Below, piece after piece: positions 48,540 through 60,928 of a stretch of 64,000 nt of DNA. Each line of letters starts with the position of its first letter. Position 1 is the stretch's first letter. Under the pieces are notes generated by a model. That model did not search any database. It had not been told where the DNA came from and saw only the letters and a list, made by a program, of their open reading frames with translations. The stretch is from Phlegmacium glaucopus. Lineage: Eukaryota; Basidiomycota; Agaricomycetes; Agaricales; Cortinariaceae. The position numbers and the translations under genes are program-made. The stretch spans positions 753,105-817,104 of the forward strand of contig MU130695.1 of the NCBI GenBank assembly GCA_015039465.1, in the 5' to 3' direction.

Positions 48540-49390
48540 TCAGACCTAACACCCCCGTTTCTCTCATCCAATCGGTCGGGAACTGTTCCTCCTTATAAAG
48601 GGTAACCGTAACCCTTTCCAAGGTATTCATAATGTTGCGGCTATCTTAGCTAATGGCTAATGCTTCCTTCCCGAATCTTGGATGGGTCAGCAAGCAATGG
48701 CGCCATATCCCAATTGCAACCTGTCATTTGTAGAGCTTCTCCATTTGTTTTGGATTTTCTGCGTCGTTAGGATTCTCACCTATCACATCTAGTTTTCCAG
48801 ATGAGATGCGCAGGTTGTCAGGATCCGGTATAGGCGGGTATCTCCCACGCTATTTCTCTTTTCGTCGACACTGAGCGTGGTACTTGCGCTCGCCATTAGT
48901 CTGGCTCATCATACCAGATCAAAGTCCTTACTATTCCACAGTTCTTTCGCTAGCTCCCATATTAAGCTCTGCCCGGGTTCTGCCAGTATGTGTTCCATCG
49001 TTTCCAGGTCTCTACACTTTGGGCATTCTGCCTTTTCGATTGCGAAAGCCTGGTTCTAACCAATCATATATGCAATACGTATCATCATCCAGAAAAAAGT
49101 ATCTACTTTGATGACACAGTCCGTTCTTCGTTTCTTGTACGGACCTATTTTCTTTTCCCTGATGGCCTTGTACGCAAGTGACTGGGGTTCATTATTTGCT
49201 CCGGTGAGCTTCAGAGTTGGTTCTTATGCTAAAGGTAATCTCGGTTGGGTTTTCTTGTAGTGCACTGTTGGTTCGATATGCACTCTCTTTGGCCTCCATT
49301 AAATTTTCATGGTCCGTAGGCCATTCAAACGATGTTCGTTCGCTTCGGTATCTCAGGCTCACGACCGTAGCTTTTATCAGTCTTCACCTT
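48540..49390 (-). mobile_element. Degenerate LINE (Tad-like) RNase H and C-terminal region
   Basis: Minus-strand reading with several stops and frameshifts. RNase H-like SLRYRSERTSFEWPTDHENL and MEAKESAYRTNSALQ; then GANNEPQSLAYKAIREKKIG with YKKRRTDCV; a zinc-knuckle-like segment KAECPKCRDLETMEHILAEP followed by IWELAKELWNSKDFDLVW; then YRILTTCASHLE, NKWRSSTNDRLQL and a closing TLYKEEQFPTDWMRETGVLG. This order matches the 3' end of fungal LINE ORF2 proteins. It is dead as it stands. Confidence 0.8.
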
Positions 49391-49600
49391 TCATATTGTA
49401 ACAAATCATAAGTTCAGGAGAAACAACAGAGTATGCAAGTCCCACAAGCCATTTTGCCAGCGCGTCTCAGTATTTTTGATCCCTGTTCATCCGCCCTCAA
49501 TAACTATATTCCTCCAGAAACCTGTCTACTAGTTATACATATGTATAAGCGCAAAATATTTTTGTAAAAAAAAATACAAAGAATTCAATAGATAACTTCT

Positions 49601-50396
49601 TCAGAATTTCTTTCTTTCTTTCTTCTCTTTTCCTTTCCTCCTACGATCTCTTTCGGAACGCTCCAGGTATTGGCGCTCATGCCTGTGTGCCGTGCTGTTT
49701 GACTGCAAGTTACAAGATGAACGAATGAACGGTAGACACTCGGATGTTATATCGGAACTGGCAGTAGGCCAGTATATTTGAATCACCCTGAGCCGTGTAG
49801 GACTGGCTAAACTTGAAGCAACGGTAATGGGTGTGGGTGAGTAGTGTTACAGGCAGGATACTACGTAAATCGAAGATGAGGTTGTGGGTGGGGTTGACGG
49901 CGGTGGTGGTATTGTATAGGTGTGTGAACCGTGGTCGGAGATAAAGGATTCGTGCGTGCTGTTGGTTGTCGATTTGTGAAGGCGGTTGAGGTAATGGGCG
50001 ATCGTGACGAGTGGGATTGAGTTTGTGACTTGGTCGATGGTTGCGGAGTCTGAGTATGAGGCGGTAGGTGATGGATACTTGTGTGATATACAGCGAACGT
50101 GGGTTGGCTAGCGTTCTGGTGTCGGGAATAACCAATCGGTCGGTCACAGCGCACCGTCAGTGGGAATGGTATAATATCTAGGCCCACAGTAAGAGCTTCC
50201 GAAGAATGGCCCAAATGATCTGGGAAAGGCAGGATAGACAGCGCTGCCCTCAGCCCGTAAACAAAGATCCTATGTAGCAACAGGGTCGGCGAGTACGGAA
50301 ACGGAGCCTCGTCAACAACTGTCTCCCGCTTGGCTTGGATTTGACTCAACGACCCATCGTAATGTCATCGAGCGCGCTAATCTCCCCACACGCCAT
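49601..50396 (-). CDS. Hypothetical protein
   Basis: Proposed model: ATG at 50396 (MACGEISALDDITM), a short intron (about 35 nt) into VVDEAPFPYSPTLLLHRIFV, then YGLRAALSILPFPDHLG and IIPFPLT; an intron into YPSPTASYSDSATIDQVTNS, IPLVTIAHYLNRLHKS and PPPPSTPPTTSSSIY; and a last exon SNSTAHRHERQYLERSERDR ending KEKKERKKF (stop 49601-49603). Phases fit, but the first intron is unusually short and overlapping frames are also open, so the model is tentative. No family was recognised. It starts only about 20 bp after the stop of the gene upstream. Confidence 0.45.
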
Positions 50397-50416
50397 CTCC
50401 CATAGCTTCAACGCGT

Positions 50417-52231
50417 TCAACCTCTACTCCTCTTCTCCAAATACCTCAATCGAGCTCTCTCCATGCTCTCCCTAATCTCAGGACTCTCCCATGAACTCGA
50501 ATCTTCCATGAAACTAGGTGAAGTTTTCAGAGCCCCATTCCCCGGACCAGAATTAAGGCCGAGGCCAAGCCCAGTTTCGTATGATATGCCACGTGAATGA
50601 GTCTTGTGTGGAGTGGTATAATTAAATGATCCAGGAGCAGAGCTTGAGGCGAAACAAGTGCTGGTAGAAGTGGTAGGTGCAGAATCATACATTGAGCGTC
50701 TGGGAGAAGCTGAACTTGCGTGTGGGAGTGGGGCGGTGAATGATGGTGGTAAGATACTCCGTGGTCGTTTAGATCGTTTCAAGGAACTGGCGCGGGAGGG
50801 GGTTCGAGATTGGTCGTTGTCTTCTTCCTCCCAACCGCCGGATCCATCATCGACTTCATCCTCCTTTGCATCGCTCATAACGACCACTTCAGCGTTAAGT
50901 GCACGCTTGCCTTGTTCGATCAGCATAGACAGTTTGTCGCCTATCCAATCCATCTAAACAGACAGATTCAATTAGTCAACTGATCAAGATAAAAGTAGGG
51001 AAGAATAATAAACCTACTTTATCTTCTATGGGCGTCTGCTCCACTTGTTCTTCTTGATGATATCCAAAGTTGAACTCAGGCTGAGGAACAGGAAGATACG
51101 GCGTCACAGCAGCAGGTATAGGAAAGCCGGATGCCTGAGCTCGCGAGCGCGATTTGCGGTGATATGTGACAGGTCGTTTAGGGGTGGATGTGATCTGTAG
51201 GTGACGAGATTTGCGGATGCTGCGCGGAGTAGTTTGCACAGGTGTAGGTGGGGTGACGATTGTGGGAGGGGGAACCTGCGCTGCAGGCTTCCATTCTCCT
51301 TGCTGGTAAGGTGGGGGTGGGGGTGTTCGTTGTTGTGTATCGGGTTCAGATGAGGCTTCTCTGCCGCGGTCTCTCCAGCTATAGAAATAAGTGAATACTT
51401 TAGGAGGAGAGGTGCAAGTAACAAAGTTTACTTACAGGCGATAAACGGTAAGGCCAACAGCGGACCCAATAAGGGCAGCACTGACGGCCGTGGAGATGAT
51501 TGAGCCTGCGAGACCACGGCGACGCTTCAGAGGAGGCATTTCTATGTGAAGAAGAAGGATGAGTCGGTTGGTCGCCATAGTTGATGTGAAAGATAGAAGA
51601 TGTGAAGAGTCGAAGATAATAGATAGTAAAAGAAAGGAACAGAAAGCGCGCAGAGAGAGAGACGAAAGAATGTGTGGGATTGTGTGGGAGAGGAAGAATA
51701 AATTGGGGGGTTACGGGCAGAGCTTTAAGTTGACCCAGCCTCGTGCTGAGGTGCCGGCAAACACGTTGATGATCAATATGAAATTAAATTATGCAATGCA
51801 GCTTGCGCGCATACTCCAAGATCAAGGAAGTGAGTCCGCAACGCACCTTCGTCTTGACTATAGCCTTGATCAGGGGAATCACTCATGGATATGTTGTGGT
51901 ATTCGTCGGGGATATCAGATGCTTCCAGCTGTTGCCTGTACTTTGCAGGTGTATCAAGATATCCAGATGTAGATGCAAGTGTAGTCGTCGATTGACTGGG
52001 TTCAGCAAATGATGGTTCCCAACCTCTTTTTCTGGACAAGGGCGCTGGTGAAGGAGATGGAGATGAAGGTGGACGAGGGCGAGGGGTTTTCTGCAAGGCA
52101 GCTCGGCATCTCTTCATGTCCGAATCATGAGAGATGACATTTGCGCTGACAATCGGAGTTTGATTGGAAGTTTGGGAAGCGAAAGGGTTGAGACCTGGAA
52201 TGCTAAACTTGAAAGTGAACGGAAAGACCAT
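50417..52231 (-). CDS. Fungal hypothetical protein with one TM helix
   Basis: Model complement(join(50417..50953,51018..51378,51436..51541,51847..52231)), 462 residues, all phases consistent. The N-terminal exon runs MVFPFTFKFSIPGLNPF to RKRGWEPSFAEPSQSTTTLA and TSGYLDTPAKYRQQLEA. The 305-nt first intron re-forms Glu before MPPLKRRRGLAGSIISTAVS and AALIGSAVGLTVYRL (TM helix), then WRDRGREAS. The rest is Pro/Ser-rich with basic patches (PRSIRKSRHLQITSTPKRP), an exon starting MDWIGDKLSMLIEQGKRALN, and a C-terminus ESMERARLRYLEKRSRG. The segments could be mistaken for two or three genes, but splice phase joins them. Function unknown. Confidence 0.75.
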
Positions 52232-52358
52232 TTGAAAGGTGAAATGTTGTCCGCAAAACACAAAAGAAAACAAACACTTGGACTCGGCTAACCAGGATAA
52301 CCATAAACATACCGCGTGCAGCACGTGAGTACTGTCACGAGAACGTGACAATGACATA

Positions 52359-53060
52359 TCATTGTTCTTTGCAAGTAGTATAGCTACGTTGGTGGTATAT
52401 TAATGGTAGCGTCCGTTCATCCCCAGCTTCTATACGCAGCACTCGAGCAATAAACAATTCTGAAGCCACATCTTCTTTCCTCAACGATACTGGTCTAGTT
52501 ACTACTCCGTTGCGCAAAAAATCCAAGTCGTGCAATGGAATAGCCCTCGATACCAATTTACACGATAACGCTCCCAAACTCCCATCCAACATCGGTATTC
52601 CCTCCTGAGTAAGCCTGTAAGCCACTGATTCGAATGGTTGGGGATGGAGATCTGGTCTAGAGAATTTTACGGCTATGGAGGCTTGCTGTGCTGAGAGGAG
52701 ATTAACGACCATATGTGATGGTGTGGAAGGATCCTGTAAGGAGGCGGCGGCAAATGCATCGAGAGACGCAGCCATTCGGGAGGGTATTCGTAATGCAAAG
52801 GTAATAAGAGGGTATGGATCCATTGCGATGGAAGTGAAAGAAGACAGGGTCGCGCCGTGAAAGATATGTTTAGCCGGCCCATTACTGGTCAACAAGGATG
52901 TAACCACTGCCACGGGTTGGGCTACGTCTCGTAGAAGAATCCGTAGCTGGTGTTTGAGTTTTCGCTTTTCATATTGATGGGTACTGTTGTAGCGAGAATG
53001 TCGAACTACATGTTGTATTTTATTTTTTGAGGGTGTTCTGGTGGTCACGGTTCTGAACAT
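52359..53060 (-). CDS. Flavin-reductase-like domain protein, probably mitochondrial
   Basis: Single exon, 233 residues, ATG at 53058-53060. The N-terminus is a basic presequence (MFRTVTTRTPSKNKIQHVVR, RYNSTHQYEKRK). The FMN-binding split-barrel follows: LRDVAQPVAVVTSLLTSNG, FHGATLSSFTSIAMDPYPLI, TFALRIPSRMAASLDAF, HMVVNLLSAQQASIAVKFS and LDGSLGALSCKLVSRAIPLH. These are the flavin reductase-like (HpaC/FMN reductase) motifs, and small fungal proteins of this type are common. Electron acceptor unknown. Confidence 0.9.
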   Translation of the reverse strand: MFRTVTTRTPSKNKIQHVVRHSRYNSTHQYEKRKLKHQLRILLRDVAQPVAVVTSLLTSNGPAKHIFHGATLSSFTSIAMDPYPLITFALRIPSRMAASLDAFAAASLQDPSTPSHMVVNLLSAQQASIAVKFSRPDLHPQPFESVAYRLTQEGIPMLDGSLGALSCKLVSRAIPLHDLDFLRNGVVTRPVSLRKEDVASELFIARVLRIEAGDERTLPLIYHQRSYTTCKEQ

Positions 53061-54207
53061 GGACCTGAGTGTTTACCTCTGTTGATCTTCAACGATGTTC
53101 AGTTCCTTAAGCCTAAAATTAATTCCCAACCGTGACGATGAGTTCCCAACTGTGACCGTATATACTAGTCCTGTCGACTTTTCATCATGCCCACTTGCGA
53201 TATTGAGGAAAATATGGCTTCATCCGTCATCCAGCGATCAAACGTCCTTATTTTTAGGGCGAGCCTTAGACCTGCTTTCTAGATGTTTTTCCAACCAGAA
53301 ATCGATTTGTTTGCTTCTAGGGTCCACGACTCAGGCTAACAGATTTGGCACGGCTGTCTAACTCTGGGTTATCGTAATTTCTAGTGTCAACCGGGTATGC
53401 TCCAGCGTTCCGCGGTCTATGTCCTCGGAGTAGGCCATGTAGTCGAGTCTGAGTAGGACCATAGGTCCGGGTCTTTGGAAGTATCAGTCAAATACTTTCC
53501 GTAAGCCTTCCTTTTTCTCCAAGACTTTTGTAATCAATACAGTTTGTTCATTACCGCTTTATTTGCTTCAGGATTGGCGCATATGCTTCCTTTTTATCGA
53601 TCTGCATAAACACTTCCTCACTGGGTGTTATATATTCTCACGAACGATGAGACCAACACCAGGTATCACCCTGGATAGCGACGAAACACGTTAGATTATT
53701 TTTTAACAAGCTCAACTTCTGCGAGGTTCGAAGAACGCGAACATGTCAAAGAAGTAGACCGGGAGCTTAGGTATGAATTTTTGCCGTCAAATGGGTTCTA
53801 TGATCATCCTGTCACCATGGCCCAACGACCGGTGCACGCCGCTTCCTTATTCTCGAAAAGGATGATTGTAGTGTGCACCTATGATCATCTGGAACCCTCA
53901 GTTGGTAAGCATCGAATTTGAAATCCTTCGATGCTTTACATAAATATTTATATAGTTGGATCCGACGGCAGAGGACAGGTATCAACTTCAGGTTCCTCCG
54001 GCATTGAAAATCGTTGTGTACAGCAGCTGCGACAATCATAGCTCAAGTGTAGGCCGGACTATCTTTCTTCCTGTCGGCCAGATGATCCACGGAATCCATA
54101 TTAAAGAAGATCACCAAACATATTCTCGTTGCTTTATACCCGTTCCATTGTGAAAGTTACCCAACGATCCCCAACGGCACGCAAAGAAAGAAACATCTAC
54201 GACTCGA
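53061..54207. other. Spacer and promoter region of transporter copy 1
   Basis: No gene was recognised. From about 53160 the sequence resembles 57130-57190 (TATACTAGTCCTGTCGACTT versus TATACTAGCCCTGTCACTT), marking the start of the tandem duplication unit. Confidence 0.5.
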
Positions 54208-56529
54208 ATGGTCTACGCTGAAGGTATAGTAGTCAAATCTCTAGAGAATGGTCGGGAACCTAGCTTGGATCCGAAGATGAGCTTGTCGTCGGGAACTGAA
54301 GAAAATCAGTTGGATCAAAGCCTTGGTCGACAGTCCAGTAAACTGAGTTCTCAAGGTCATAATATGATCGTTGCAACGGAAAAAGGTTTCTTGGGCGAGG
54401 AACCTATCTACGTTAGAATCTTTTTTTTCTTCTTTTCCTTCTGGATCCCTCAAATTTATTGACCTTTATTGTAGATTGAATTTGAGGAAGGAGACCAACG
54501 GAATCCAATCAATTTCTCTAGACGCAAGAAATGGGCCATCACAGCTATAGCATGTTTTGGGACATATTTAGCCTGTACGGGGCATCTCTTCTAAATTTAT
54601 CTTTCATCGACAAGATACTAATAAGGTTACAAACAGCGGCAGCCGCATCAATCTATAACATGGGATTTCCATCAATGATACGTGACCTACATTGTACGGA
54701 ATTCCAAGCGACTGCTGGCTTGAGTGTATTTACCCTCGGCTTTGGCGTGATCCCTCTTGTGACGGCGTCGTTCAGTGAAGAGTTTGGACGTCTACCGTTA
54801 TACATCGTGTCGGGACTCGGATTTCTACTCATGTCTCCCATGATTGCGTTGTATGTCCAATTTCTTCTTCTTACGGTCATGCGACTCACCTTGAATAATT
54901 TTGAAAAAGGTCACCAAACATCCAGACGGTTATTGTAGCACGCTTTTTACAAGGTGCATTTGGGTCTACGGCGGCGACTATGGTTGGTGGAACGATCTCT
55001 GATATATGGTCAACTAAAGAGTATGTTTTTGGATGATGATTTCGCCCATCATGTTCGAACTTTTTTCCGTAGGCGTGGACTGCCGATGTCAATTTTCACT
55101 TTGATTGCCCTCGGCGGGACAGGACTCGGGCCTGTGTATGCAGGCTGGATTGAAATGAATCCCAAGTTAGAATGGAAATGGATACACTGGACCCAGATGA
55201 TGCAAGTGATACCTTGTTGGCTGAAAATAGCAGACTGAAAATGGTCCCTCAACTCAGGATCAGCGCAGTATACCTTCTGCTACTTCCATTCATCATGAAA
55301 GAAACGCGTTCGTCGATTATTTTGACGAGAATTGCAAAGCAACTCAGAAAAACAACTGGAGATCATCGGTATCGTGCGAGAGTGGAAGATGAGCGGGCAA
55401 GCCTCACCGCCTTGATTTTCGTCTCATGCACGCGGCCAGTTTGTAAGTTAGCTTTCACTCGTCTCATTAACGCTAGACTGAAATGTTCCAGATCTGATGT
55501 GTACTGAACTGGTAGTTGCAAGCTTCAGTGTTAGTAATTCAGCCGATTGTTCTTTGATGCACTCTTACTTCATCTATCAGATTTGGCTTGGATTTGCTTG
55601 GGGAGTTACATATTGCATGATTGAGCACGTCACTCTTCCTCGTGTCGATTTCAAATGATTGACATTACTTTCACCAGATCGATACATGGCGTTTTTCAAA
55701 ATCTTCACCACTTTAATATCGCCGAGACCGGCATGGTTTTCCTGGCTATGGTGTAAGTTTCTATCTCTTGGTTTTGATTCCTGGATTTCTAATTTGCTTT
55801 TGGTAAGGATCGGATCGGTATTGGGTTTCTTCACGAACTTTTACCAAGAAATATTATACCAGTTCGTTTGCAAGTATTATCAATAGAATCAACCTGACGT
55901 TTCCTGGTATTCTAGACGATATTTCCCAAAAAGGGGGCCTGAGGCTCGCTTATACCTAGCATGCTGTGCTGCGATTCTGATGCCTGTAGCAATGTTCATA
56001 TACGCCTGGTCTTCATTCACATTTGTACATTGGATTGCTCTGACTATCGGGATTGTCCTCTACGTCTGGGCAACCTTTATCATCTATTTAGCCGTATTTT
56101 CTTATCTGGCTGATTGGTGAGAGTCACTTCTCTACATGTTTCTACTTGACGTATTAATTCCCCTCTGATCTCAGTTATGGACCATTTGCATCATCTGCTT
56201 TAGCTGGTCAAAGCCTTGCACGTAAATTTTGTTTTTTTTCCTATCCAGCATTTAGCAACTCTTGTTCATCGTGTTTTCTTGACAGGGAATTTGGCTGCCA
56301 GTGCTTTTCCATTGTTTACTACGCAGATGTACAAAGCTTTGGATTACAAGTGGGCTAATACTCTCTTCGGGTTTCTCGCAGTTATTCTAGTGCCAATACC
56401 CTTTGTGCGTTTTTAAGACTTTTTCTTTTGTTATTTCCACTTATTTAGATCTGTCCGTAGGTCCTTTTCTTCTATGGACCAGCTATTCGGAGGCGAAGTA
56501 AGTTTTCGCGTGCTGTTATGGGCCTGTAG
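54208..56529 (+). CDS. MFS transporter (DHA1-type drug:H+ antiporter), tandem copy 1
   Basis: Twelve-TM plasma-membrane transporter. A cytosolic N-terminus (MVYAEGIVVKSLENGREPSL...LGEEPIY) leads to IEFEEGDQRNPINFSRRKKW, then TM1. Further exons: AAAASIYNMGFPSMIRDLHC; ATAGLSVFTLGFGVIPLVTA; SFSEEFGRLPLYIVSGLGFL; NIQTVIVARFLQGAFGSTAA; TMVGGTISDIWSTKE; RGLPMSIFTLIALGGTGLGP; PFIMKETRSSIILTRIAKQL; IGFAWGVTYCMIE/SIHGVF; HHFNIAETGMVFLAMV/IGS; YFPKRGPEARLYLACC; FSYLADCYGPFASSALAGQS; KWANTLFGFLAVILVPIPF; and a final FFYGPAIRRRSKFSRAVMGL with the stop at 56527-56529. Two introns appear to use GC donors (GCAAGT after TQMM; GCACGT after YCMIE). No disabling change was seen. Substrate unknown. Confidence 0.9.
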
Positions 56530-57815
56530 AAAACCTTCAACGATATCATCCTATCTTGTAATATCCTATTCATTGAACCCCGGTTCAATTCCCACCTCCT
56601 AACATATAACCACAACCTTCACGACGCTTCTTTCAATGAAATATACTCTTGCACAATCTAACATGTGGTTATTATGTGGATCCATTATCTTTTCTTTTCT
56701 TTACTGTTCCTACTACACCTAGAGTCAATTACAAAAGCCACCGGCCATTTTTGATCATTTGTTAATTATGAATCAAAGTGCGTTTAGAACGCATTACTTA
56801 TATTACGGATGAACATTTTATTTTTTTTTGCTGTGTAACCGGGCGACTTTTTTACCCGTTCAAAAATTTTGACCGAAGTCTATTGCTGTATCATTAATCA
56901 TTGACAGCGTACATTGTGTATCATAGTCTATAATTATCATTAACGTGCTCCCTCAGCGGCCTCGGACTCGCCCTTAATACAAGAAGTCGAAGCTCCCCTA
57001 TAAGAACCAGCTTAACTAACGTAAGTAAGATAACAATTCTCAATCTCATCAGCTGATTCATTCTCAAGGCCTCAAGCTCAAGCTCAAGCTCAAGCTCAAG
57101 TCCAATCCAGCAGTCTCTTCGGTCGGACTGTATATTCTGGAATTCTATACTAGCCCTGTCACTTTTCAACATGCCCGTTCATTAAATCTTCTTGGGGGAC
57201 CGTCACAATTTGTTGCCTGAATCGACCAAGAACTGACGGTACAAATGACTACGTGACGTGGCTTCACGCTTGGGTGCGCTTTTTCAACGTTCACCGTAGT
57301 AAATAATGCCTGCTAATCGAATTGGTATCCCGTAGACAACTCCTGATGGTCGATGACAGTCGATAGGGATTGAAAAAATTTTCACCTTTCCACCCCAGAG
57401 TTCGTCACGTACCGTCTATTGATATCCTGCTGCGACGCTGATCAATGAACTTTTCTAGAAAGAATCCTTTCATACATAGATGGTAAAAGAATTGGATCAG
57501 TTGACTATGGTCTGGTTCGAATTTCACTTGATAATTAAAGGGTACTGCTGATAACTTCTTGCCGAATTTCATAAATAGAATATGGACACAAAAGTAATGA
57601 AAGAAACTGAGCTTGCTGCTTCAGTTCGGTCTGTGGCTACGTGCTACATATAATTATATTGCGCTGTATCATGAGTACGTCTTGATCAGTTGATATTTGG
57701 CTCCAAAGATACTGTATGTGTGTTAACATAGCCCCGCAAGAGCAGGGCATATTATTTAAAAACCAGTTTTCTCTCAGGCGCTCGGTACCGACCGACCATA
57801 ACGAAGCCTTTCAAG
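56530..57815. other. Spacer between transporter copies
   Basis: 3' flank of copy 1 and upstream of copy 2. It contains the microsatellite at 57071-57100 and a block (about 56940-57150) repeated after copy 2 at about 61490-61620, sharing ACTAACGTAAGTAAGA and CAGTCTCTT-type tracts. Confidence 0.5.
57071..57100. repeat. Hexanucleotide microsatellite (CTCAAG)5
   Basis: Five perfect CTCAAG units within the duplicated 3' flank of transporter copy 1. The matching region after copy 2 has no such expansion. Confidence 0.9.
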
Positions 57816-58049
57816 TTGTCGTTCCCCATTTTAGTTAATTCTCCTGCGATTTGTTATGGTCGACATATGTTAATTTCGGTTATCTGTGGCGTCTTCTGTA
57901 CGATAACCGGCATCGTTCACAAGATGGATACTACAAGTGGTACTACTAACTCTGGGCTGACGAAGGCAATCGCAATTCCCATTTGCATCTTCTGGGTCTG
58001 CTTCAATGTTTCGCCGTCGCTATCTCTGTTATCAAATGCCCTCAAATAA
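57816..58049 (+). pseudogene. Possible sugar-transporter fragment
   Basis: The frame reads YGRHMLISVICGVFCTITGI, then GTTNSGLTKAIAIPICIFWV and CFNVSPSLSLL. This recalls the segment after the GRR loop of hexose or lactose-permease MFS proteins, where a hydrophobic helix precedes a short loop and the next TM. It is open for 77 codons but isolated, with no partner exons found downstream. Weak call. Confidence 0.3.
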
Positions 58050-58581
58050 TACCATCATGTGGTCGATGAGCATCATTAAAAGACTCCAATCGTACTTTCC
58101 GTGAGCATTCCATTCAGTTCTTCAAGGCTTAATCGACAGGATTTGCTCATTACCGTTCTTCTTTTCCCGAGGACTAGTTCATGTGCTCCTTTTCCTTGTA
58201 TATTTATAATGAATATTTTCCCAGCTGCTACACGAACGATGACGTCAACCCCAGTTCTTACGCTCACTTGTCCAAAGTAACGTATATCAATCACCCCGTT
58301 GCACAACTTCTGCGCTAAGGCCCCAGGCACAACTGCGTGTGCCTTATTCTGGTGCGGGTGTTTTCCTTGTACGCCTGGCTTTGGGTTGGTAAGGTTTATC
58401 TGCATTCAAATCCATTTATGCCTTGCCTGAATATTTATCTAGCTAACCTGATTGCAAATCAGTAATTGCGGTGATCCGATAGAATCAGACCGGGCTTCCT
58501 TTCCTCCTTGTTGGCAAAATATCCGTCCTCAATTTAAAGCCTCTTCGAAAATGTTGTGTTTTTGTTCACGTCTATTCGGCT

Positions 58582-60928
58582 ATGAACCTTCACCCCAAAC
58601 CCCACGCGAAGGCCGAAATATCTGCGACTCCAACGCTCTTCGCCGAAGCCATAGTAGCTAAATCCCTAGAAAATATTCGGGAACCTAACTTAGGTCCGAG
58701 GGTCAGCTTGTCTTCGAGACCTGACGAAAATCAGTTGAATCAAAGCCTTGGTCGACAGTCCAGTAAATTGAATTTTCATGGTCATGACACGATCATTGCA
58801 ACAGAAAAATTATTCGATGACGAGGAACCTATCTACGTCAGTATTTTTTTCCCCTTTCCCCCTCTGGAGCTTCAAATTGATTGAACTTTATTGTAGATTG
58901 AGTTTGGAGAAGGAGACCAACGGAATCCAATCAATTTCTCTAGACGCAAGAAATGGGCTATCACAGCTATAGCATGTTTTGGGACATATATAGTCTGTAA
59001 GGCCATTTAATTTTTTCTGACTCGACAAAAAACAACTTGAGAAATTATAAATAGCGTCGGCCGCATCAATCTATACCATGGGATTTCCGTCAATGATACG
59101 TGACCTGCATTGTACAGAATTCCAAGCGACTATTGGCTTGAGTGTATACGCGCTCGGCTATGGTGTAACCCCTCTTGTAACGGCATCTTTCAGTGAAGAG
59201 TTTGGACGTCTACCGTTATACATCGGGTCCGGACTTGGATTTCTGCTGATGTCTCCTATGATTGTATGGTACATCGAACTTATTTTATTATCGTCAGGCA
59301 GTGTGACTCACCTTGAAATTTCACAAGGGCAAAAAACATCGAGATAGTTATTGTGGCACGCTTTATACAGGGCGCCTTTGGGTCTACTGGGGCAACTATG
59401 GTTGGTGGAACGATCTCTGATATATGGTCAACTAAGGAGTATGTTTTTCGATAATGATTTCGTCTATCATATTCAATTATTTTTTTGTAGGCGTGGACTA
59501 CCGATGTCGATTTTCGCCTTGCTTGCCCTCGGCGGGACAGGACTTGGGCCTGTGTACGGAGGCTGGATTGAAATGAATCCCAAGCTAGGATGGAAATGGA
59601 TACATTGGACCCAGATGATGCAAGTGATACCTCGTTGAGTGAAAATATCAGACTGAAAATGTTCCCTCAACTCAGGATCAATGGAGTATACCTTGTGTTA
59701 CTCCCATTCATCATGAAAGAGACACGTTCGTCGATTATTTTAACGAGAATTGCAAAGAAGGTCAGAAAAACAACTGGAGATCATCGATATCGTGCGAGAG
59801 TGGAAGATGAAAAGGCAAGTCTTGGCACCTTGATTTTCATCTCATGCACTCGACCAGTTCGTAAGTTAGTTTTAATCGTCTCAATTGATGCTGGACTAAA
59901 GAAAAATAGATCTCATGTGTACCGAGCTGGTAGTTTCCAGCTTTAGCGTCAGTAGTGTGGTCATTGATCTTGTATTCGCACTTACTTTTATCTATTAGAT
60001 TTGGATTGGATTTGCTTGGGGAGTTACATATTGCCTAATTGAGCACGTCGTTGTTCCTTGCATCGATTTCAAATGATTGATGTTACTTTCATCAGATCGA
60101 TACCTGGCGTTTTTCAAAATCTTCACCACTTCAATAATGCGGAAACCGGCATGGTTTTCCTGACTATGGTGTAAGTTTCTCTCCCTTTGTTTTTATTCCT
60201 GAATTTCTAACTTGCTTTTGGTAAGGATCGGATCGGTGTTGGGTTTCTTCACAAACTTTTACCAAGAAATATTATACCAGTTCGTTTACGAATGTAATCA
60301 AAGAATCAACCTGACGTTTCCTGTATTCTAGACGATATTTCCCAAAACGGGGGCCTGAGGCTCGCTTATACCTAGCATGCTTTGCTGCGGTTCTATTGCC
60401 TGTAGGAATGTTCATATATACTTGGTCTTCATTCACATCTGTACATTGGATTGCTATGACTATCGGGATTTTCCTTTACCTCTGGGCAATTTTCATCATG
60501 TATTTAGCCGCATTTTCTTATCTGGCTGATTGGTGAGAGTCACTTCTCCACATCTTTCTGATTTATTAATTCGTCTTTGATCTCCAGTTATGGGCCATTT
60601 GCATCATCTGCTTTAGCTGGCCAAAGCCTTGCGCGTACATTTTATTTTCCTATCCAGTGTAGGAACTCGGTCCAACGTTTTTCTTGACAGGGAATCTGGC
60701 TGCGACTGCCTTTCCATTGTTTACTGCACAGATGTACAATACTTTGGGTTACAAGTGGGCTAATACTCTCTTCGGCTGTCTCGCAGCTATTCTGGTGCCA
60801 GTACCTTTCGTACGTTTAATGTCTTTTGTTATCCCAATTACTATTTTAATCTATCGTAGGTCCTTTTCTTCTATGGACCAGCTATTCGAAGGCGAAGTAA
60901 GTTCTCGCGTGCCGTCATGGAGCTGTAG
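58582..60928 (+). CDS. MFS transporter (DHA1-type), tandem copy 2
   Basis: Paralogue of the copy at 54208 with the same exon layout. The N-terminus MNLHPKPHAKAEISATPTLF has an extra ATG relative to copy 1. Motifs: GDQRNPINFSRRKKWAITAI, IYTMGFPSMIRDLHCTEFQA, IGLSVYALGYGVTPLVTASF, EEFGRLPLYIGSGLGFLLMS, AKNIEIVIVARFIQGAFGST, RGLPMSIFALLALGGTGLGP, FIMKETRSSIILTRIAKKVR, HHFNNAETGMVFLTMV, KTGPEARLYLACFAAVLLPV, ADCYGPFASSALAGQSLA, YKWANTLFGCLAAILVPVPF and FFYGPAIRRRSKFSRAVMEL, with the stop at 60926-60928. Both GC-donor introns are conserved. The frame is intact as read; coding differences from copy 1 are mostly conservative, so both may be functional. Confidence 0.88.

Noticed and set aside
51559..51972. 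Plus-strand 137-codon frame
   Set aside because: Antisense to the first intron and first exon of the 50417-52231 gene; glutamate/arginine-rich reading of a purine-rich intron.
58076..58405. Minus-strand 109-codon frame upstream of transporter copy 2
   Set aside because: No family, no splice partners; codon use unlike the neighbours. Kept as spacer.
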